A DNA stretch of 64,000 nt, taken from assembly GCF_016775475.1 (NCBI RefSeq), contig NZ_JAEUXJ010000001.1:682001-746000 (forward strand), in the 5' to 3' direction. Source of the stretch: Belnapia mucosa (lineage in GTDB: Bacteria > Pseudomonadota > Alphaproteobacteria > Acetobacterales > Acetobacteraceae). Positions 17,933 through 27,113 of the stretch are shown here, one piece after another (the stretch's first letter is position 1; the number at the start of each line of letters is the position of its first letter). The notes under the pieces were generated by a model. That model saw nothing but the letters and a program-made list of their open reading frames with translations, ran no database searches and was not told the DNA's origin. Made by a program: the position numbers and the translations under genes.

Positions 17933-18940
17933 ATGGCCAGCCTGCCGCAGAGCATGACCGTCATCGCCCATGGCGAGGGCGGCCCGCCCGAGGTGCTGGT
18001 CCCCGCCACCGCGCCGGTGCCGCAGCCCCGCGCGGATGAGGTGCTGATCCGCGTCATGGCGACCGGGGTGAATCGCCCCGATGTCGCGCAACGCAAAGGC
18101 GAGTATCCGCCGCCGCCCGGCGCCAGCCCGGTCATCGGCCTCGAGACCGCGGGCGAGGTCGTGGCGCTCGGCGCCGAGGTGACGCAGTGGCGGGTCGGCG
18201 ACCGGGTCTGCGCCCTGACCAATGGCGGCGCCTATGCGGAATATTGCACGGCGCCCGCGACGCAATGCCTGCCCTGGCCGAAGGATTATGACGCCATCCG
18301 CGCCGCCGCCCTGCCGGAGACCTTCTTCACCGTCTGGGCGAACCTCTTTGGCCATGGCCGGCTGGCTGCCGGCGAGACGGCGCTGATCCATGGTGGCACC
18401 AGCGGCATCGGCGTTACCGCGATCCAACTCGCCAAGGCCTTCGGCGCCCGGGTGATCGCCACCGCCGGCAGTGCCGGGAAGTGCAAGGCCTGCCTCGATC
18501 TCGGCGCCGATCATGCGATCGACTACCGGTCGGAGGATTTCGTTGAGGCGGTGAAGCGGATCACCGGCGGCAAGCTGCTCGATGTCGTGCTCGACATGGT
18601 GGGCGCCGACTATTTCAACCGGAACCTGCGCTGCCTCGCCATGGATGGGCGGCTGGTCATCATCGCCTTCCTCGGCGGGTTTGAGGTGCCGAAGGCGGAT
18701 CTGCGGCCGATCATGACCCGGCGCCTGACCGTCACCGGCAGCACCATGCGGCCGCGCACCACGGCGCAGAAGGCCGAGATCGCCGCGGCGCTGCGCGAGA
18801 AGGTATGGCCGTTGCTGGAAGCCGGCAAGGTCGCGCCGCCGATCCACCAGGTCTTCCCTCTGGCTGAGGCAGGCAAGGCCCATGCGCTGATGGAAAGCAG
18901 CACGCATATCGGCAAGATCATGCTGAAGGTCGCCGATTGA
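17933..18940 (+). CDS. NAD(P)H-quinone oxidoreductase, PIG3/zeta-crystallin family
   Basis: 335-residue zinc-free MDR enzyme. GroES-like N-terminus (VLIRVMATGVNRPDVAQRKG, PGASPVIGLETAGEVVALG), then the nucleotide fold with IHGGTSGIGVTAIQLAKAFG and LDLGADHAIDYRSEDF. The MTRRLTVTGSTMRPR segment is typical of the PIG3 group. It reduces quinones or enones with NADPH in the cytoplasm. The ATG at 17933 follows GGAAGGGG. Its last 4 bases overlap the start of the EamA exporter gene. Confidence 0.9.
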   Translation: MASLPQSMTVIAHGEGGPPEVLVPATAPVPQPRADEVLIRVMATGVNRPDVAQRKGEYPPPPGASPVIGLETAGEVVALGAEVTQWRVGDRVCALTNGGAYAEYCTAPATQCLPWPKDYDAIRAAALPETFFTVWANLFGHGRLAAGETALIHGGTSGIGVTAIQLAKAFGARVIATAGSAGKCKACLDLGADHAIDYRSEDFVEAVKRITGGKLLDVVLDMVGADYFNRNLRCLAMDGRLVIIAFLGGFEVPKADLRPIMTRRLTVTGSTMRPRTTAQKAEIAAALREKVWPLLEAGKVAPPIHQVFPLAEAGKAHALMESSTHIGKIMLKVAD

Positions 18941-19821
18941 GCGATCCGCCACGGGCGGGTGCGCTCGAAGGGTTCCGCTATCTCGCGGTCTCGGTCCTGC
19001 TGTTCGGCGGCGTCTGGCCGGTCACCAAGCATGCGCTGGCGCATGCGACGCCGCTCTGGTTCGCCTTCAACCGCTGCGCCATGGCGGCGGCGGTCACGGT
19101 GCTGCTGCTGGCGGCGATGCGGCGGCTGCGCTGGCCGGTGCGGTCGGACCTGCCCTGCATCCTGGCGATCGGGCTGCTGCAGCTGGGCGGGTTCTTCGCC
19201 CTGGCGCATATCGCGCTCGGCTGGATCCAGGCCGGGCGGATGGCGATCCTGACCAATGTCACGGTGTTCTGGCTGATCCCACTCTCGGTCTGGGTGCTGG
19301 GGGAAAGGGTGTCACGCCCGCAATGGTGGGCGGTCGGGATCGGGCTGCTCGGCGTATTTGTGCTCATTCAGCCCTGGACGATGATCGGCGGCGCGGGCCT
19401 CGACGCGCTGCCGGGCTACCTCATGCTGCTCGGCTGCAGCCTGTTCTGGAGCCTGTCGATCCTGGTGACGCGCCGCCTGCCGCCGCGGCGGCCGGTGCTG
19501 GAATTGCTGCCGTGGTGCTTCGGCCTGGCCGCGCTGATGTTGCTGCCGCTGGCGCTGTGGCGGGAGCCGGGAGGCGGCATCGGGCGCCCGGCCTGGCCGC
19601 ATGCCGCCTTCATCGGCGCGGTCGCCGCCCCCATCGGCACCTGGGCCACCATCGAGGCGGGGCGGCGCCTGTCCGGCATCCGCGCCTCGGTCGGCTTCCT
19701 GGTGGTGCCGGTGCTGGGCGTCCTGATCTCGAACCTCTGGCTCGGTGAGGCGCTGGGCTGGGATGTGGTGCTGGGTGGCATCCTGATCGCGGCCAGCCTG
19801 CTGCTGGCAGCCCGGGGCTGA
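18937..19821 (+). CDS. DMT-superfamily transporter with two EamA domains
   Basis: 294 residues with about ten membrane segments in two EamA halves (15-150 and 160-290): AVSVLLFGGVWPVTKHAL, FAFNRCAMAAAVTVLLL, WIQAGRMAILTNVTVFWLIP, and in the second half GYLMLLGCSLFWSLSILVTR and ASVGFLVVPVLGVLISNLWL. Such proteins export metabolites or amino acids. Start is TTG at 18937 in the TTGA overlap with the previous stop, the only start that fits. Substrate unknown. Confidence 0.88.
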   Translation: MSDPPRAGALEGFRYLAVSVLLFGGVWPVTKHALAHATPLWFAFNRCAMAAAVTVLLLAAMRRLRWPVRSDLPCILAIGLLQLGGFFALAHIALGWIQAGRMAILTNVTVFWLIPLSVWVLGERVSRPQWWAVGIGLLGVFVLIQPWTMIGGAGLDALPGYLMLLGCSLFWSLSILVTRRLPPRRPVLELLPWCFGLAALMLLPLALWREPGGGIGRPAWPHAAFIGAVAAPIGTWATIEAGRRLSGIRASVGFLVVPVLGVLISNLWLGEALGWDVVLGGILIAASLLLAARG

Positions 19822-19835
19822 GAAGGGGAGGACGG

Positions 19836-20594
19836 ATGCGGCTCAACTGCGTCGAGGCGGGGGACGGGCCGCCGGTGATCCTGCTGCATGGGCTGTTCGG
19901 CTCGGCGCAGAATTGGGGCGGGGTGCAGCGGCACCTGGCGGCCCGGCACCGGGTGCTGGCGCTGGACCTGCGCAACCATGGCGCCTCCCGCCGCGCGGCC
20001 GAGATGGACTATCCGGCCATGGCGGCCGACGTGGCGGAGACGATGCGGGCGCTGGGGGTGGCGCCGGCAGCAGTCATCGGCCATTCCATGGGTGGCAAGG
20101 TGGCGATGGCACTGGCTCTGGCAGAGCCGGCGCTGGTGGCGCGCCTGGGCGTCGTGGATATTGCGCCGATCGCCTATCCGCCGGCGCTGCGCCCCTATGT
20201 GGCGGCGATGCAGGCGGTGCCGCTGCGGTCCGGCCTGACCCGGCGGGAGGCGGATGCGGCGCTGGCGGGCACGATCCCGGAGCCGGGCATCCGCGCCTTC
20301 CTGGTGCAGAACCTCCGGATGCAGGACGACCCGCCGCGCTGGCGCCTCGGCCTCGAGGAGATCGCCGCCGCCATGCCGGTGATCGAGGGCTTCCCGGAAT
20401 TGCCGGGCCGCTACGAAGGCCCGACCCTTGTCATTAACGGCGAGCGGTCGAGCTATATCCAGCTCGACCTGCATCAGCGCTTCCAGGCGCTCTTCCCGGC
20501 CGCACGCTTCGCCACCGTCGCGGGCGTCGGCCACTGGGTGCATGCGGAGAACCCGGCCGGCTTCCTCGCGCTGGTCGATCCCTTCCTGGATTAG
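19836..20594 (+). CDS. Alpha/beta-fold hydrolase (YbfF-like esterase)
   Basis: 252 residues. Oxyanion region VILLHGLFGSAQNWG, nucleophile elbow GHSMGGKVAMALAL (Ser in GHSMG) and final catalytic His in VAGVGHWVHAENP, with DLRNHGASR as in YbfF-type thioesterase/esterases. Cytoplasmic. ATG at 19836 has AGGGGAGGA upstream, 14 bp after the EamA gene, so probably one operon. The 3' end overlaps the convergent TRAP gene by 4 bp. The substrate is not predictable. Confidence 0.88.
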   Translation: MRLNCVEAGDGPPVILLHGLFGSAQNWGGVQRHLAARHRVLALDLRNHGASRRAAEMDYPAMAADVAETMRALGVAPAAVIGHSMGGKVAMALALAEPALVARLGVVDIAPIAYPPALRPYVAAMQAVPLRSGLTRREADAALAGTIPEPGIRAFLVQNLRMQDDPPRWRLGLEEIAAAMPVIEGFPELPGRYEGPTLVINGERSSYIQLDLHQRFQALFPAARFATVAGVGHWVHAENPAGFLALVDPFLD

Positions 20595-22438
20595 AGGAAG
20601 CCGATCGAGATCCAGGGAATGGCGGCGATGACGGCGGTGCCGACCAGCAGCGCCAGCATATAGCCCCAGATCGCCCGCATTCCCTCATCCGGGCTGATCC
20701 GGCTGATGGCGCAGGCGGCGTAGTAGCCGACGCCGAAGGGCGGGGCGAAGAGCCCGATCCCCATCGAGAGGATCACCACCATCGCGTAATGCACCTCATG
20801 CACCCCCATGTCGCGCGCGATGGGGAAGAGCAGGGGGCCGAACAGCACGATGGCCGGAATCCCCTCCAGCACGCTGCCGAGCACGACGAAGGCGAGGATG
20901 GAGACGGCGAGGAACCCGGCCTGCCCGCCCGGCAGCGCCGCCATGGCGGCGGCGAGCTGGCGGGAGAAGCCGGATTGCGTCAGCGCCCAGGCCATCCCCG
21001 TCGCCGCCCCGATGATGAGCAGGATGGCGCCCGAGAGCGCCGCCGTATCCACCAGCATCGGCCGCAGCCGGGACCAGTCGAACTGCCGGTAGAAGACCAG
21101 CCCGACGATGAAGGCATAGGCGATGCCGATGGTCGAGACCTCGGTCGCCGTGGCGACGCCTTCGACCACCGCCGCGCGGATCAGGAAGGGCAGGGCGAGC
21201 GCCGGCAGGGCGATGCCGAGGCTGCGCAGGATCTCGCCCGCCCCGGGCTTGGCCGCGCCAGCCAGGGACAGCCCGCGATGCCGCCACCACACCACGAGGC
21301 AGAGCACCACCGCGAGCAGCGCCCCCGGCAGCAGCCCGCCGGTGAAGAGCGCGCCGATCGAGACGCCGGTGACCGAGCCGATGGTGATGAGGACGAGGGA
21401 GGGCGGCACCGTCTCGGTCTGCGCGCCGGTTGCCGAAAGCAGCGCCACCAGCTCTCCAGGCTTCGCCCCGCGCTGGCGCATCTCAGGGAAGAGCACCGGC
21501 GCGACGGCCGCCATGTCGGCGGCCTTGGCGCCTGATATGCCGGAGACGAGATACATCGCCCCCACCAGCACATAGGACAGCCCACCCCGGACATGGCCGA
21601 GCAGATTGGCGAGGAAGCGGATCATCGCCCGTGCCATGCCCGTCATCTCGATCAGGCTGCCGAGGAAGATGAAGAGCGGCACGGCGAGCAGGATGAGATG
21701 CGACATGCCCTCATCCATCCGCCCGACCACCACCATCACCGGCACCCGCGTCGTCAGCGCCAGATAGCCGAAGGTAGCAAGTCCGAAGCAGAAGGCGATG
21801 GGCACGCCGGCCAGCACCGTCGCCGCCACCAGCCCGACGAAGAAGATGACAAGATTGAGGTTGCCGAGCGGGCGGAAGGCCGGCCCCGCCCACCAGAACC
21901 CCGCCGCCACCAGCGCGACCAGCGCGAGCGCTGCCAACCCGCGACCCCAGCCGGCGACCCGCGGCAGCCGCACCAGTGCCACCAGCAGCATCAGCCCGAG
22001 GCCGACCGGCAGCGCCGCCGCGCGCCAGCTGCCCGGAATCTCCATCGCCGGGGTGACGATGAAGCTCTCCTCGACCGCATAGTCATAAGCGGGATGCAGC
22101 AGCAGCAGCAGGAAGAGGATCGGTGCCGCCACCGCCAGCGCTTCGAGGAAGCCGCGCAGCGGGGCCGGCGCCATCGTCACCAGCGCCGTCATCCGCATAT
22201 GCTCGGCGCGGCGGAAGGCGACCACCGCCCCCAGCATGGCGAGCCAGAGGAACAGCACCGAGGCCAGCTCATCCGACCAGACCAGCGAGCTATGGAAGAC
22301 GTAGCGGGCGATGATGCCGGCCAGCAGCAGCACCGTCTCCACCGCGACCAGCGCCGCCGCGACCAATTCCAGCGCGCCACCGAGCAAGGCTTCCACCCGG
22401 CCCTCCGGGCGCCGCTCGACCACCCCAATATCCGCCAT
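20591..22438 (-). CDS. TRAP transporter fused small and large permease (DctQM)
   Basis: 615-residue inner-membrane protein joining two TRAP subunits: a DctQ-type four-helix domain (about 20-165, with WSDELASVLFLWLAMLGAVV and RRAEHMRM) and a DctM domain (about 190-615, with LLAVPLFIFLGSLIEMTG, VSGISGAKAADMAAVAPVL, LSATGAQTETVPPSLVLITI and LGSVLEGIPAIVLFGPLLFP). TRAP systems use ion gradients to import organic acids bound by a DctP protein. The partner DctP gene ends 3 bp upstream. Fusion of Q and M is a known variant. Confidence 0.92.
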   Translation of the reverse strand: MADIGVVERRPEGRVEALLGGALELVAAALVAVETVLLLAGIIARYVFHSSLVWSDELASVLFLWLAMLGAVVAFRRAEHMRMTALVTMAPAPLRGFLEALAVAAPILFLLLLLHPAYDYAVEESFIVTPAMEIPGSWRAAALPVGLGLMLLVALVRLPRVAGWGRGLAALALVALVAAGFWWAGPAFRPLGNLNLVIFFVGLVAATVLAGVPIAFCFGLATFGYLALTTRVPVMVVVGRMDEGMSHLILLAVPLFIFLGSLIEMTGMARAMIRFLANLLGHVRGGLSYVLVGAMYLVSGISGAKAADMAAVAPVLFPEMRQRGAKPGELVALLSATGAQTETVPPSLVLITIGSVTGVSIGALFTGGLLPGALLAVVLCLVVWWRHRGLSLAGAAKPGAGEILRSLGIALPALALPFLIRAAVVEGVATATEVSTIGIAYAFIVGLVFYRQFDWSRLRPMLVDTAALSGAILLIIGAATGMAWALTQSGFSRQLAAAMAALPGGQAGFLAVSILAFVVLGSVLEGIPAIVLFGPLLFPIARDMGVHEVHYAMVVILSMGIGLFAPPFGVGYYAACAISRISPDEGMRAIWGYMLALLVGTAVIAAIPWISIGFL

Positions 22439-22441
22439 GGC

Positions 22442-23449
22442 TCAGGTCAGCTTGCCCAGATCCTGTTCCAGGATGCCCCAGGCCTCATCGCCATAGCGCT
22501 GCTTCCACTGCGTATAGAAGCCCGCCTTCCTCAGCGCCTCGCGGAAGGGCGTCGGATCGACCGTGTTGAAGGTGAGGCCCTGCTTCGCCAGTTCCGCCTG
22601 CAAGCTGGCATTGAGCGCCGCGACATCACCGCGTTCGGCCAGCGCCGCCTCGTTCCAGTGCTTCGCCACCACGGCCTGCGCATCCGCCGGCAGCGCTGCC
22701 CAGGCCCTGCGATTGCCGAGCATCCAGAACCCGTCCCACATGTGGTTCGTCAGCGCGCAGTGCTTCTGCACCTCGTAGAGCTTGGCGGTGGAGATGATGG
22801 CCAGCGGATTCTCCTGTCCATCCACCACCTTCGTCTGCAAGGCCGAATAGACCTCGGCGAAGTTGATGCTGGTCGGCGCCGAGCCGAAGGCCTGGAAGAG
22901 CGAGGTCCAGAGCGGGCTCACCGGCACGCGGATCTTGAAGTTCCGCAGGTCCTCCGGCGTCGTGATCGCCTTGGACGACGACGTGATCTGCCGGAATCCG
23001 TTGTCCCAGATCTTGTTCATGACGATCAGCCCGGCCTTGCCGATCTGCGCCCGCACATGCGCGCCGAGCGCCCCGTCCATCGCCTTCCACACCGCGGCAT
23101 AATTGGGGAAGGCGAAGCCCACGCCATTGATCGAAGCCGCCGGCACCAGGGTGGAGAGGATCAGCCCCGACAGGGTGAAGAACTCGATTGCGCCGTTCCG
23201 CACCTGGCTCAGCATGTCGGTGTCGGAGCCGAGCTGGTTGTTCGGGAAGATCTGAATCTCGACCCGCCCGCCCGTTTCCTTGGCGATCGCCTCCGCCGCT
23301 TCCTTCGCACGCTGGTTCATCGGATGGGTCAGCGGCAGGTTGTTCGCATATTTGTAGCTGAACTCCGCTGCATGGGCCGGGCGCAGCCGGATCGCGGGGG
23401 CAGCCAGCACGCCGGCGGCCAGCAAGCTGCGGCGATGGAACTGGATCAT
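22442..23449 (-). CDS. TRAP transporter substrate-binding protein DctP-type
   Basis: 335-residue periplasmic receptor with signal IQFHRRSLLAAGVLAAPAI. TRAP features: ANNLPLTHPMNQRAKEAAEA, GGRVEIQIFPNNQLGSD, the conserved ligand-carboxylate Arg in NFKIRVPVSPLWTSLFQAFG, and VYSALQTKVVDGQENPLAII. The start is placed at 23449, just after GGAGGGAAGAG, rather than at the frame opening (23506). Forms an operon with the DctQM fusion. It is divergent from an acyl-CoA synthetase, suggesting that the imported acid is activated to a CoA ester. Confidence 0.9.
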   Translation of the reverse strand: MIQFHRRSLLAAGVLAAPAIRLRPAHAAEFSYKYANNLPLTHPMNQRAKEAAEAIAKETGGRVEIQIFPNNQLGSDTDMLSQVRNGAIEFFTLSGLILSTLVPAASINGVGFAFPNYAAVWKAMDGALGAHVRAQIGKAGLIVMNKIWDNGFRQITSSSKAITTPEDLRNFKIRVPVSPLWTSLFQAFGSAPTSINFAEVYSALQTKVVDGQENPLAIISTAKLYEVQKHCALTNHMWDGFWMLGNRRAWAALPADAQAVVAKHWNEAALAERGDVAALNASLQAELAKQGLTFNTVDPTPFREALRKAGFYTQWKQRYGDEAWGILEQDLGKLT

Positions 23450-23562
23450 CTCTTCCCTCCATTCCGGTCTTGGCCGGATAGGTCCTTCGATCCGCTCATA
23501 GGCCATGTCGCCGGGGCCGGGGAGGCAGTATTTTCCCCGGCAACGAAGGAGGGACCGCCCGC

Positions 23563-25164
23563 ATGACCCCGCCGCAAGGCCTGCCCGTCTCCCGCCGGGT
23601 GATGAACCTAGCCGGCTTCCTGGCCCAGACCGCCCGGCGGCTGCCAGACCACTTGGCGCTGGCCTGGGGCGAGCGGCGCTGGAGCTGGCGGGAATTCGAG
23701 CGCCGCAGCGCCGCCCTGGCCGCCGGCCTCGCCGCGCGGGGAATCGGACGGGGCGACCGGGTGCTGGTCCATTGCAGGAACGGCAACGAGATCCTGGAGA
23801 CGATGTACGCCACCTTCCGCCTCGGCGCCGTCTGGGTGCCGACCAATGTTCGGCTGGTGCCGGAGGAGGTGGCCTATCTCGCCGAGGCCTCCGGCGCCCG
23901 CGCCTTCCTCTGTCAATCCGTCTTCCCCGAGCATGCCGCCGCTGTTGCCGCGGCGCTGCCCGAGTTGCGGCTGCTGGCGAGCATCGGCGAGGCCGCCTTC
24001 GGCCAGACGAACCATGAAGCGCTGATCGCAGCGGGAGAGAGCCAGCCTTGCCCCATCGCCGGCGTGGAGTATGACGATCCCTGCTGGTTCTTCTTCACCT
24101 CCGGCACCACCGGCCGGCCGAAGGCAGCGGTCCTGACCCATGGCCAGCTCGCCTTCGTCATCACCAACCATCTCTGCGACCTGCTGCCCGGCACCACCGA
24201 AGCGGATGCCTCGCTGGTGGTCGCGCCGCTTTCGCATGGGGCAGGCATCCATTGGCTGACCCAGGTGGCGCGCGGCGCGGCCAGCATCCTCCTCCCCGGC
24301 GAGCGCTTCGACGCGGCCGAGGCCTGGCGCCTGGTCGAGGCTTATCGCATCAGCAACATGTTCACCGTGCCGACCATCTTGAAGATGCTGGTCGAGCATC
24401 CGGCGGTCGATCAGCACGACCATGCCTCGCTGCGCCATGTCATCTATGCCGGCGCGCCGATGTACCGCGAGGACCAGAAATACGCGCTGCGGAAGCTCGG
24501 CAAGGTGATCGTGCAGTATTTCGGCCTGGGCGAGGTGACCGGCAACATCACCGTCCTGCCCGCTGGCCTGCATGAGGAGGAGGATGGCCCAGCGGCGCGC
24601 ATCGGCACCTGCGGCTATGCCCGGACGGGCATCGAGATCCAGATCCAGGACGAGCAGGGCAGGGAGGTGCCGCCCGGCACCCAGGGCGAGATCTGCGTCT
24701 GCGGCCCCGCCGTCTTCGCCGGCTACTGGAACAACCCCGAGGCCAATGCCAAGGCCTTCCGCGACGGCTGGTTCCGCACCGGCGATCTCGGCCACATGGA
24801 CGCCAAGGGCTTCCTCTATATCACCGGCCGGGCCTCCGACATGTACATCTCCGGCGGATCGAACGTCTATCCGCGCGAGATCGAGGAGCTGATCCTGCGC
24901 TATCCCGGCATCGCCGAGGTCGCGGTGCTCGGCGTGCCGGACCGGCATTGGGGCGAGGTCGGCGTCGCCATCGTCGTCCCCCGCCCGGGCGAGACGGTGG
25001 AGGAGGCGGCGCTGCTCGCCTGGCTCGACGGCCGGGTCGCCCGCTACAAGATGCCGAAGCGCGTCTTCGCCTGGGATGCGCTGCCGCGCTCGGGCTATGG
25101 CAAGATCACCAAGAAGATGGTGCGGGAGGAGATGGAGGCCCGCGGCCTGCTGCCCCTCGCATGA
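23563..25164 (+). CDS. AMP-dependent acyl-CoA synthetase/ligase
   Basis: 533-residue ANL-superfamily enzyme: P-loop FFTSGTTGRPKAAVLTH, adenylation motifs QYFGLGEVTGN and WFRTGDLGHMDAKGFLYITG, hinge ASDMYISGGSNVYPREIEE, and catalytic lysine near the C-terminus in RSGYGKITKK. It activates a carboxylic acid with ATP and CoA in the cytoplasm. ATG follows GAAGGAGGG. It is divergent from the TRAP dctP gene and coupled by an ATGA overlap to the PPC-domain gene, so the three loci probably serve one acid (inference). Chain length or aromatic specificity is not clear. Confidence 0.9.
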   Translation: MTPPQGLPVSRRVMNLAGFLAQTARRLPDHLALAWGERRWSWREFERRSAALAAGLAARGIGRGDRVLVHCRNGNEILETMYATFRLGAVWVPTNVRLVPEEVAYLAEASGARAFLCQSVFPEHAAAVAAALPELRLLASIGEAAFGQTNHEALIAAGESQPCPIAGVEYDDPCWFFFTSGTTGRPKAAVLTHGQLAFVITNHLCDLLPGTTEADASLVVAPLSHGAGIHWLTQVARGAASILLPGERFDAAEAWRLVEAYRISNMFTVPTILKMLVEHPAVDQHDHASLRHVIYAGAPMYREDQKYALRKLGKVIVQYFGLGEVTGNITVLPAGLHEEEDGPAARIGTCGYARTGIEIQIQDEQGREVPPGTQGEICVCGPAVFAGYWNNPEANAKAFRDGWFRTGDLGHMDAKGFLYITGRASDMYISGGSNVYPREIEELILRYPGIAEVAVLGVPDRHWGEVGVAIVVPRPGETVEEAALLAWLDGRVARYKMPKRVFAWDALPRSGYGKITKKMVREEMEARGLLPLA

Positions 25165-25982
25165 GCCCGCGCCACCTGAGGCAGCCCGGCCCGGCGCTGA
25201 ATCCGCGCATCGAGTGCGTCGCCGGCCATGCGGTGCCGCTTGAGCTGACCTTGGCGGCGGGCCTGTCGCTGCTCGAGGCCGTGACCCGCGCCGTCCATGC
25301 GGCGGGTTTCGACAGCGCGACGCTGGAACTGGCGGGCGGCGGCTTCGGCCCCTTCTCCTACGTGCTGCCGGCCCCGGCGCCGGACGCGACCCATGCCGCC
25401 TATTACAGCGCGACGCATACCCCGCCCGGCGGCGCCCGGCTGGAGCGGGCCTGCATCAGTTTCGGCCGCCGCGCCGGCCAGCCCTGGCTGCATTGCCATG
25501 CGGTCTGGCAGGAGGCCTCAGGCCGCCGCGGTGGGCATGTGCTGCCGGAGGAGACGATCCTCGCCGCTCCCATCGCGGCACGCGCCTGGGGCTTGACGGG
25601 CATCGCCCTGGTGTCGGAGCCGGATGCGGAGACCAATTTCACCATCTTCCATCCTGTCCCGACCGAGGATACCGCGCCGGCCGGGGCGGCACGGGCGGTC
25701 GCGCTGCGCATCCGGCCGAACGAGGACGCCCCAGCCGCCCTGGCCGCGGCGCGGCACGGCCTCCGCGGGGCCAGGCTGCGCGGCAGCCTCGGCAGCCTGA
25801 TCGGCGCCCGCTTCGAGGGGGGCGGCCTGGTCGAGGATTACGCGACCGAGATGCTCTTCTCCGGCGACGGCCTCGGCATCGCCCTCGCCGATATGGGGGG
25901 CCGGGTGCATGAGGGCGTGCTGCGCGCGGGCGAGAACCCGGTCTGCATCACCGTCGAGGCACTGCTGGTCGAGGAGGGTTAG
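25161..25982 (+). CDS. PPC (DUF296)-domain protein coupled to the acyl-CoA synthetase
   Basis: 273 residues. The central region (RLERACISFGRRAGQPWLHC, HAVWQEASGRRGGHVLPEE) matches the PPC/DUF296 fold, whose His residues hold a metal in bacterial members. A second, weaker copy may lie at 195-270 (LGSLIGARFEGG... ATEMLFSG). Bacterial PPC proteins have no settled function; plant ones bind AT-rich DNA. The ATG overlaps the synthetase stop by 4 bp, which favours a role in the same acid-degradation pathway. The gene converges on the metallophosphoesterase with a 4-bp overlap. Confidence 0.75.
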   Translation: MSPRHLRQPGPALNPRIECVAGHAVPLELTLAAGLSLLEAVTRAVHAAGFDSATLELAGGGFGPFSYVLPAPAPDATHAAYYSATHTPPGGARLERACISFGRRAGQPWLHCHAVWQEASGRRGGHVLPEETILAAPIAARAWGLTGIALVSEPDAETNFTIFHPVPTEDTAPAGAARAVALRIRPNEDAPAALAAARHGLRGARLRGSLGSLIGARFEGGGLVEDYATEMLFSGDGLGIALADMGGRVHEGVLRAGENPVCITVEALLVEEG

Positions 25983-26935
25983 CCCAGCTCCACCATCGTG
26001 ACTTCCGGCGGCATCCCGAAGCGGACGGGCAGCATGGAATTGCCGATGCCGCCCGAAACGATCAGGTGCCGCCCATCCTCCTGCACCGCGCCATAGGCGT
26101 AGCGGTTGCCGTAGCGGCTCGGCACCAGGGGGGAATAGCCGCGGACGCGGATCTGGCCGCCATGGGTATGGCCCGAGAGCGTCACCGCCACATGGTCCGG
26201 CACTTGCGGGAAGATGTCAGGCTCATGCGCCACCAGCAGGGTCGGCGCGCCGGCCGGGATGGCGCCCAGCGTCCCCTCCAGGTCATGCGCGCCGTGGATG
26301 GCGCCGCGCCGGCGATAGGCCCATTGGCTGCCGAGCCCGGCCAGCCAGACGGACTGGCCGCGATGCTCCAGCCGGCGCACCTCGTTATGCATGATGGGCA
26401 GGCCGGCCTCGGCGAAGGCCTCGGCGGCCTCGGGCAGGGGGCGGGCGCCGGACTGCGCCGCTGGGCATTCCCACCAATCATGGTTGCCGAGCACCGCATG
26501 CACGCCGAGCGGCGCCTGCAGCCCGGCCAGGATCTCCGCCACCTGCCGCATGCTGGGCCGGTCGGCATGGAAGCGGCCATCCGCCAGGTAGTCGCCCAGC
26601 AGCACCACGAGATCGGGACGCAGCGCATTGGTCAGGGCAACGGCGCGGTGCAGCCGCTCCAGCGGGGTCTGCGGCCCGCCGGCATGGGGGTCGGCGATCA
26701 GGGCGATCGAGAGCGGCAGGCCGCGCGGCCAGCTTGCCGGCGCCAGGCGATGGCGGACCAGGGCGAGCTCCCGCTCCGGCACGGCCCCGAAAGCGGGGCC
26801 GCCGCCGAGCCCGGCCCCGACGCCGCCCAGCCAGCCGAGCAGCCGCCGCCGGCCACGTCCGGGATGCGCCACCCGCGCCAGGGTCTGCACCCCCGCCGTC
26901 CCGGCATAAGCCGCTGCGTCACCGATCATGCCCAA
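25979..26935 (-). CDS. YkuE-type metallophosphoesterase
   Basis: 318 residues with the calcineurin-like set: IALIADPHAGG, VVLLGDYLADG, VLGNHDWWE, LLVAHEPDIF and LSGHTHGGQIR, which ligate two metals. The N-terminus has an Arg-rich and then Gly-rich hydrophobic stretch (GRRRLLGWLGGVGAGLG), a possible Tat-like signal or anchor, as in YkuE relatives. Substrate is probably a phosphodiester or lipid-linked pyrophosphate (family inference). Two Met codons are possible (26935, 26929). Confidence 0.88.
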   Translation of the reverse strand: MGMIGDAAAYAGTAGVQTLARVAHPGRGRRRLLGWLGGVGAGLGGGPAFGAVPERELALVRHRLAPASWPRGLPLSIALIADPHAGGPQTPLERLHRAVALTNALRPDLVVLLGDYLADGRFHADRPSMRQVAEILAGLQAPLGVHAVLGNHDWWECPAAQSGARPLPEAAEAFAEAGLPIMHNEVRRLEHRGQSVWLAGLGSQWAYRRRGAIHGAHDLEGTLGAIPAGAPTLLVAHEPDIFPQVPDHVAVTLSGHTHGGQIRVRGYSPLVPSRYGNRYAYGAVQEDGRHLIVSGGIGNSMLPVRFGMPPEVTMVELG

Positions 26936-27113
26936 CTCTGTCCCTTCTCCGCGCCCTGCGGGTGCGGCCTCAGCCTAGGCGATGCATCCTTGCCGGAATG
27001 CGAAAGACCTGCGGCGCCCGAATGACACGGGTCGCGCTTCAAGCAAAGCATGAAGTCGCTGCCCGTTCTGCCGCGTTGCGGTCCCATCCCCCTCTCGGTT
27101 GGAGCCGGCCGCC

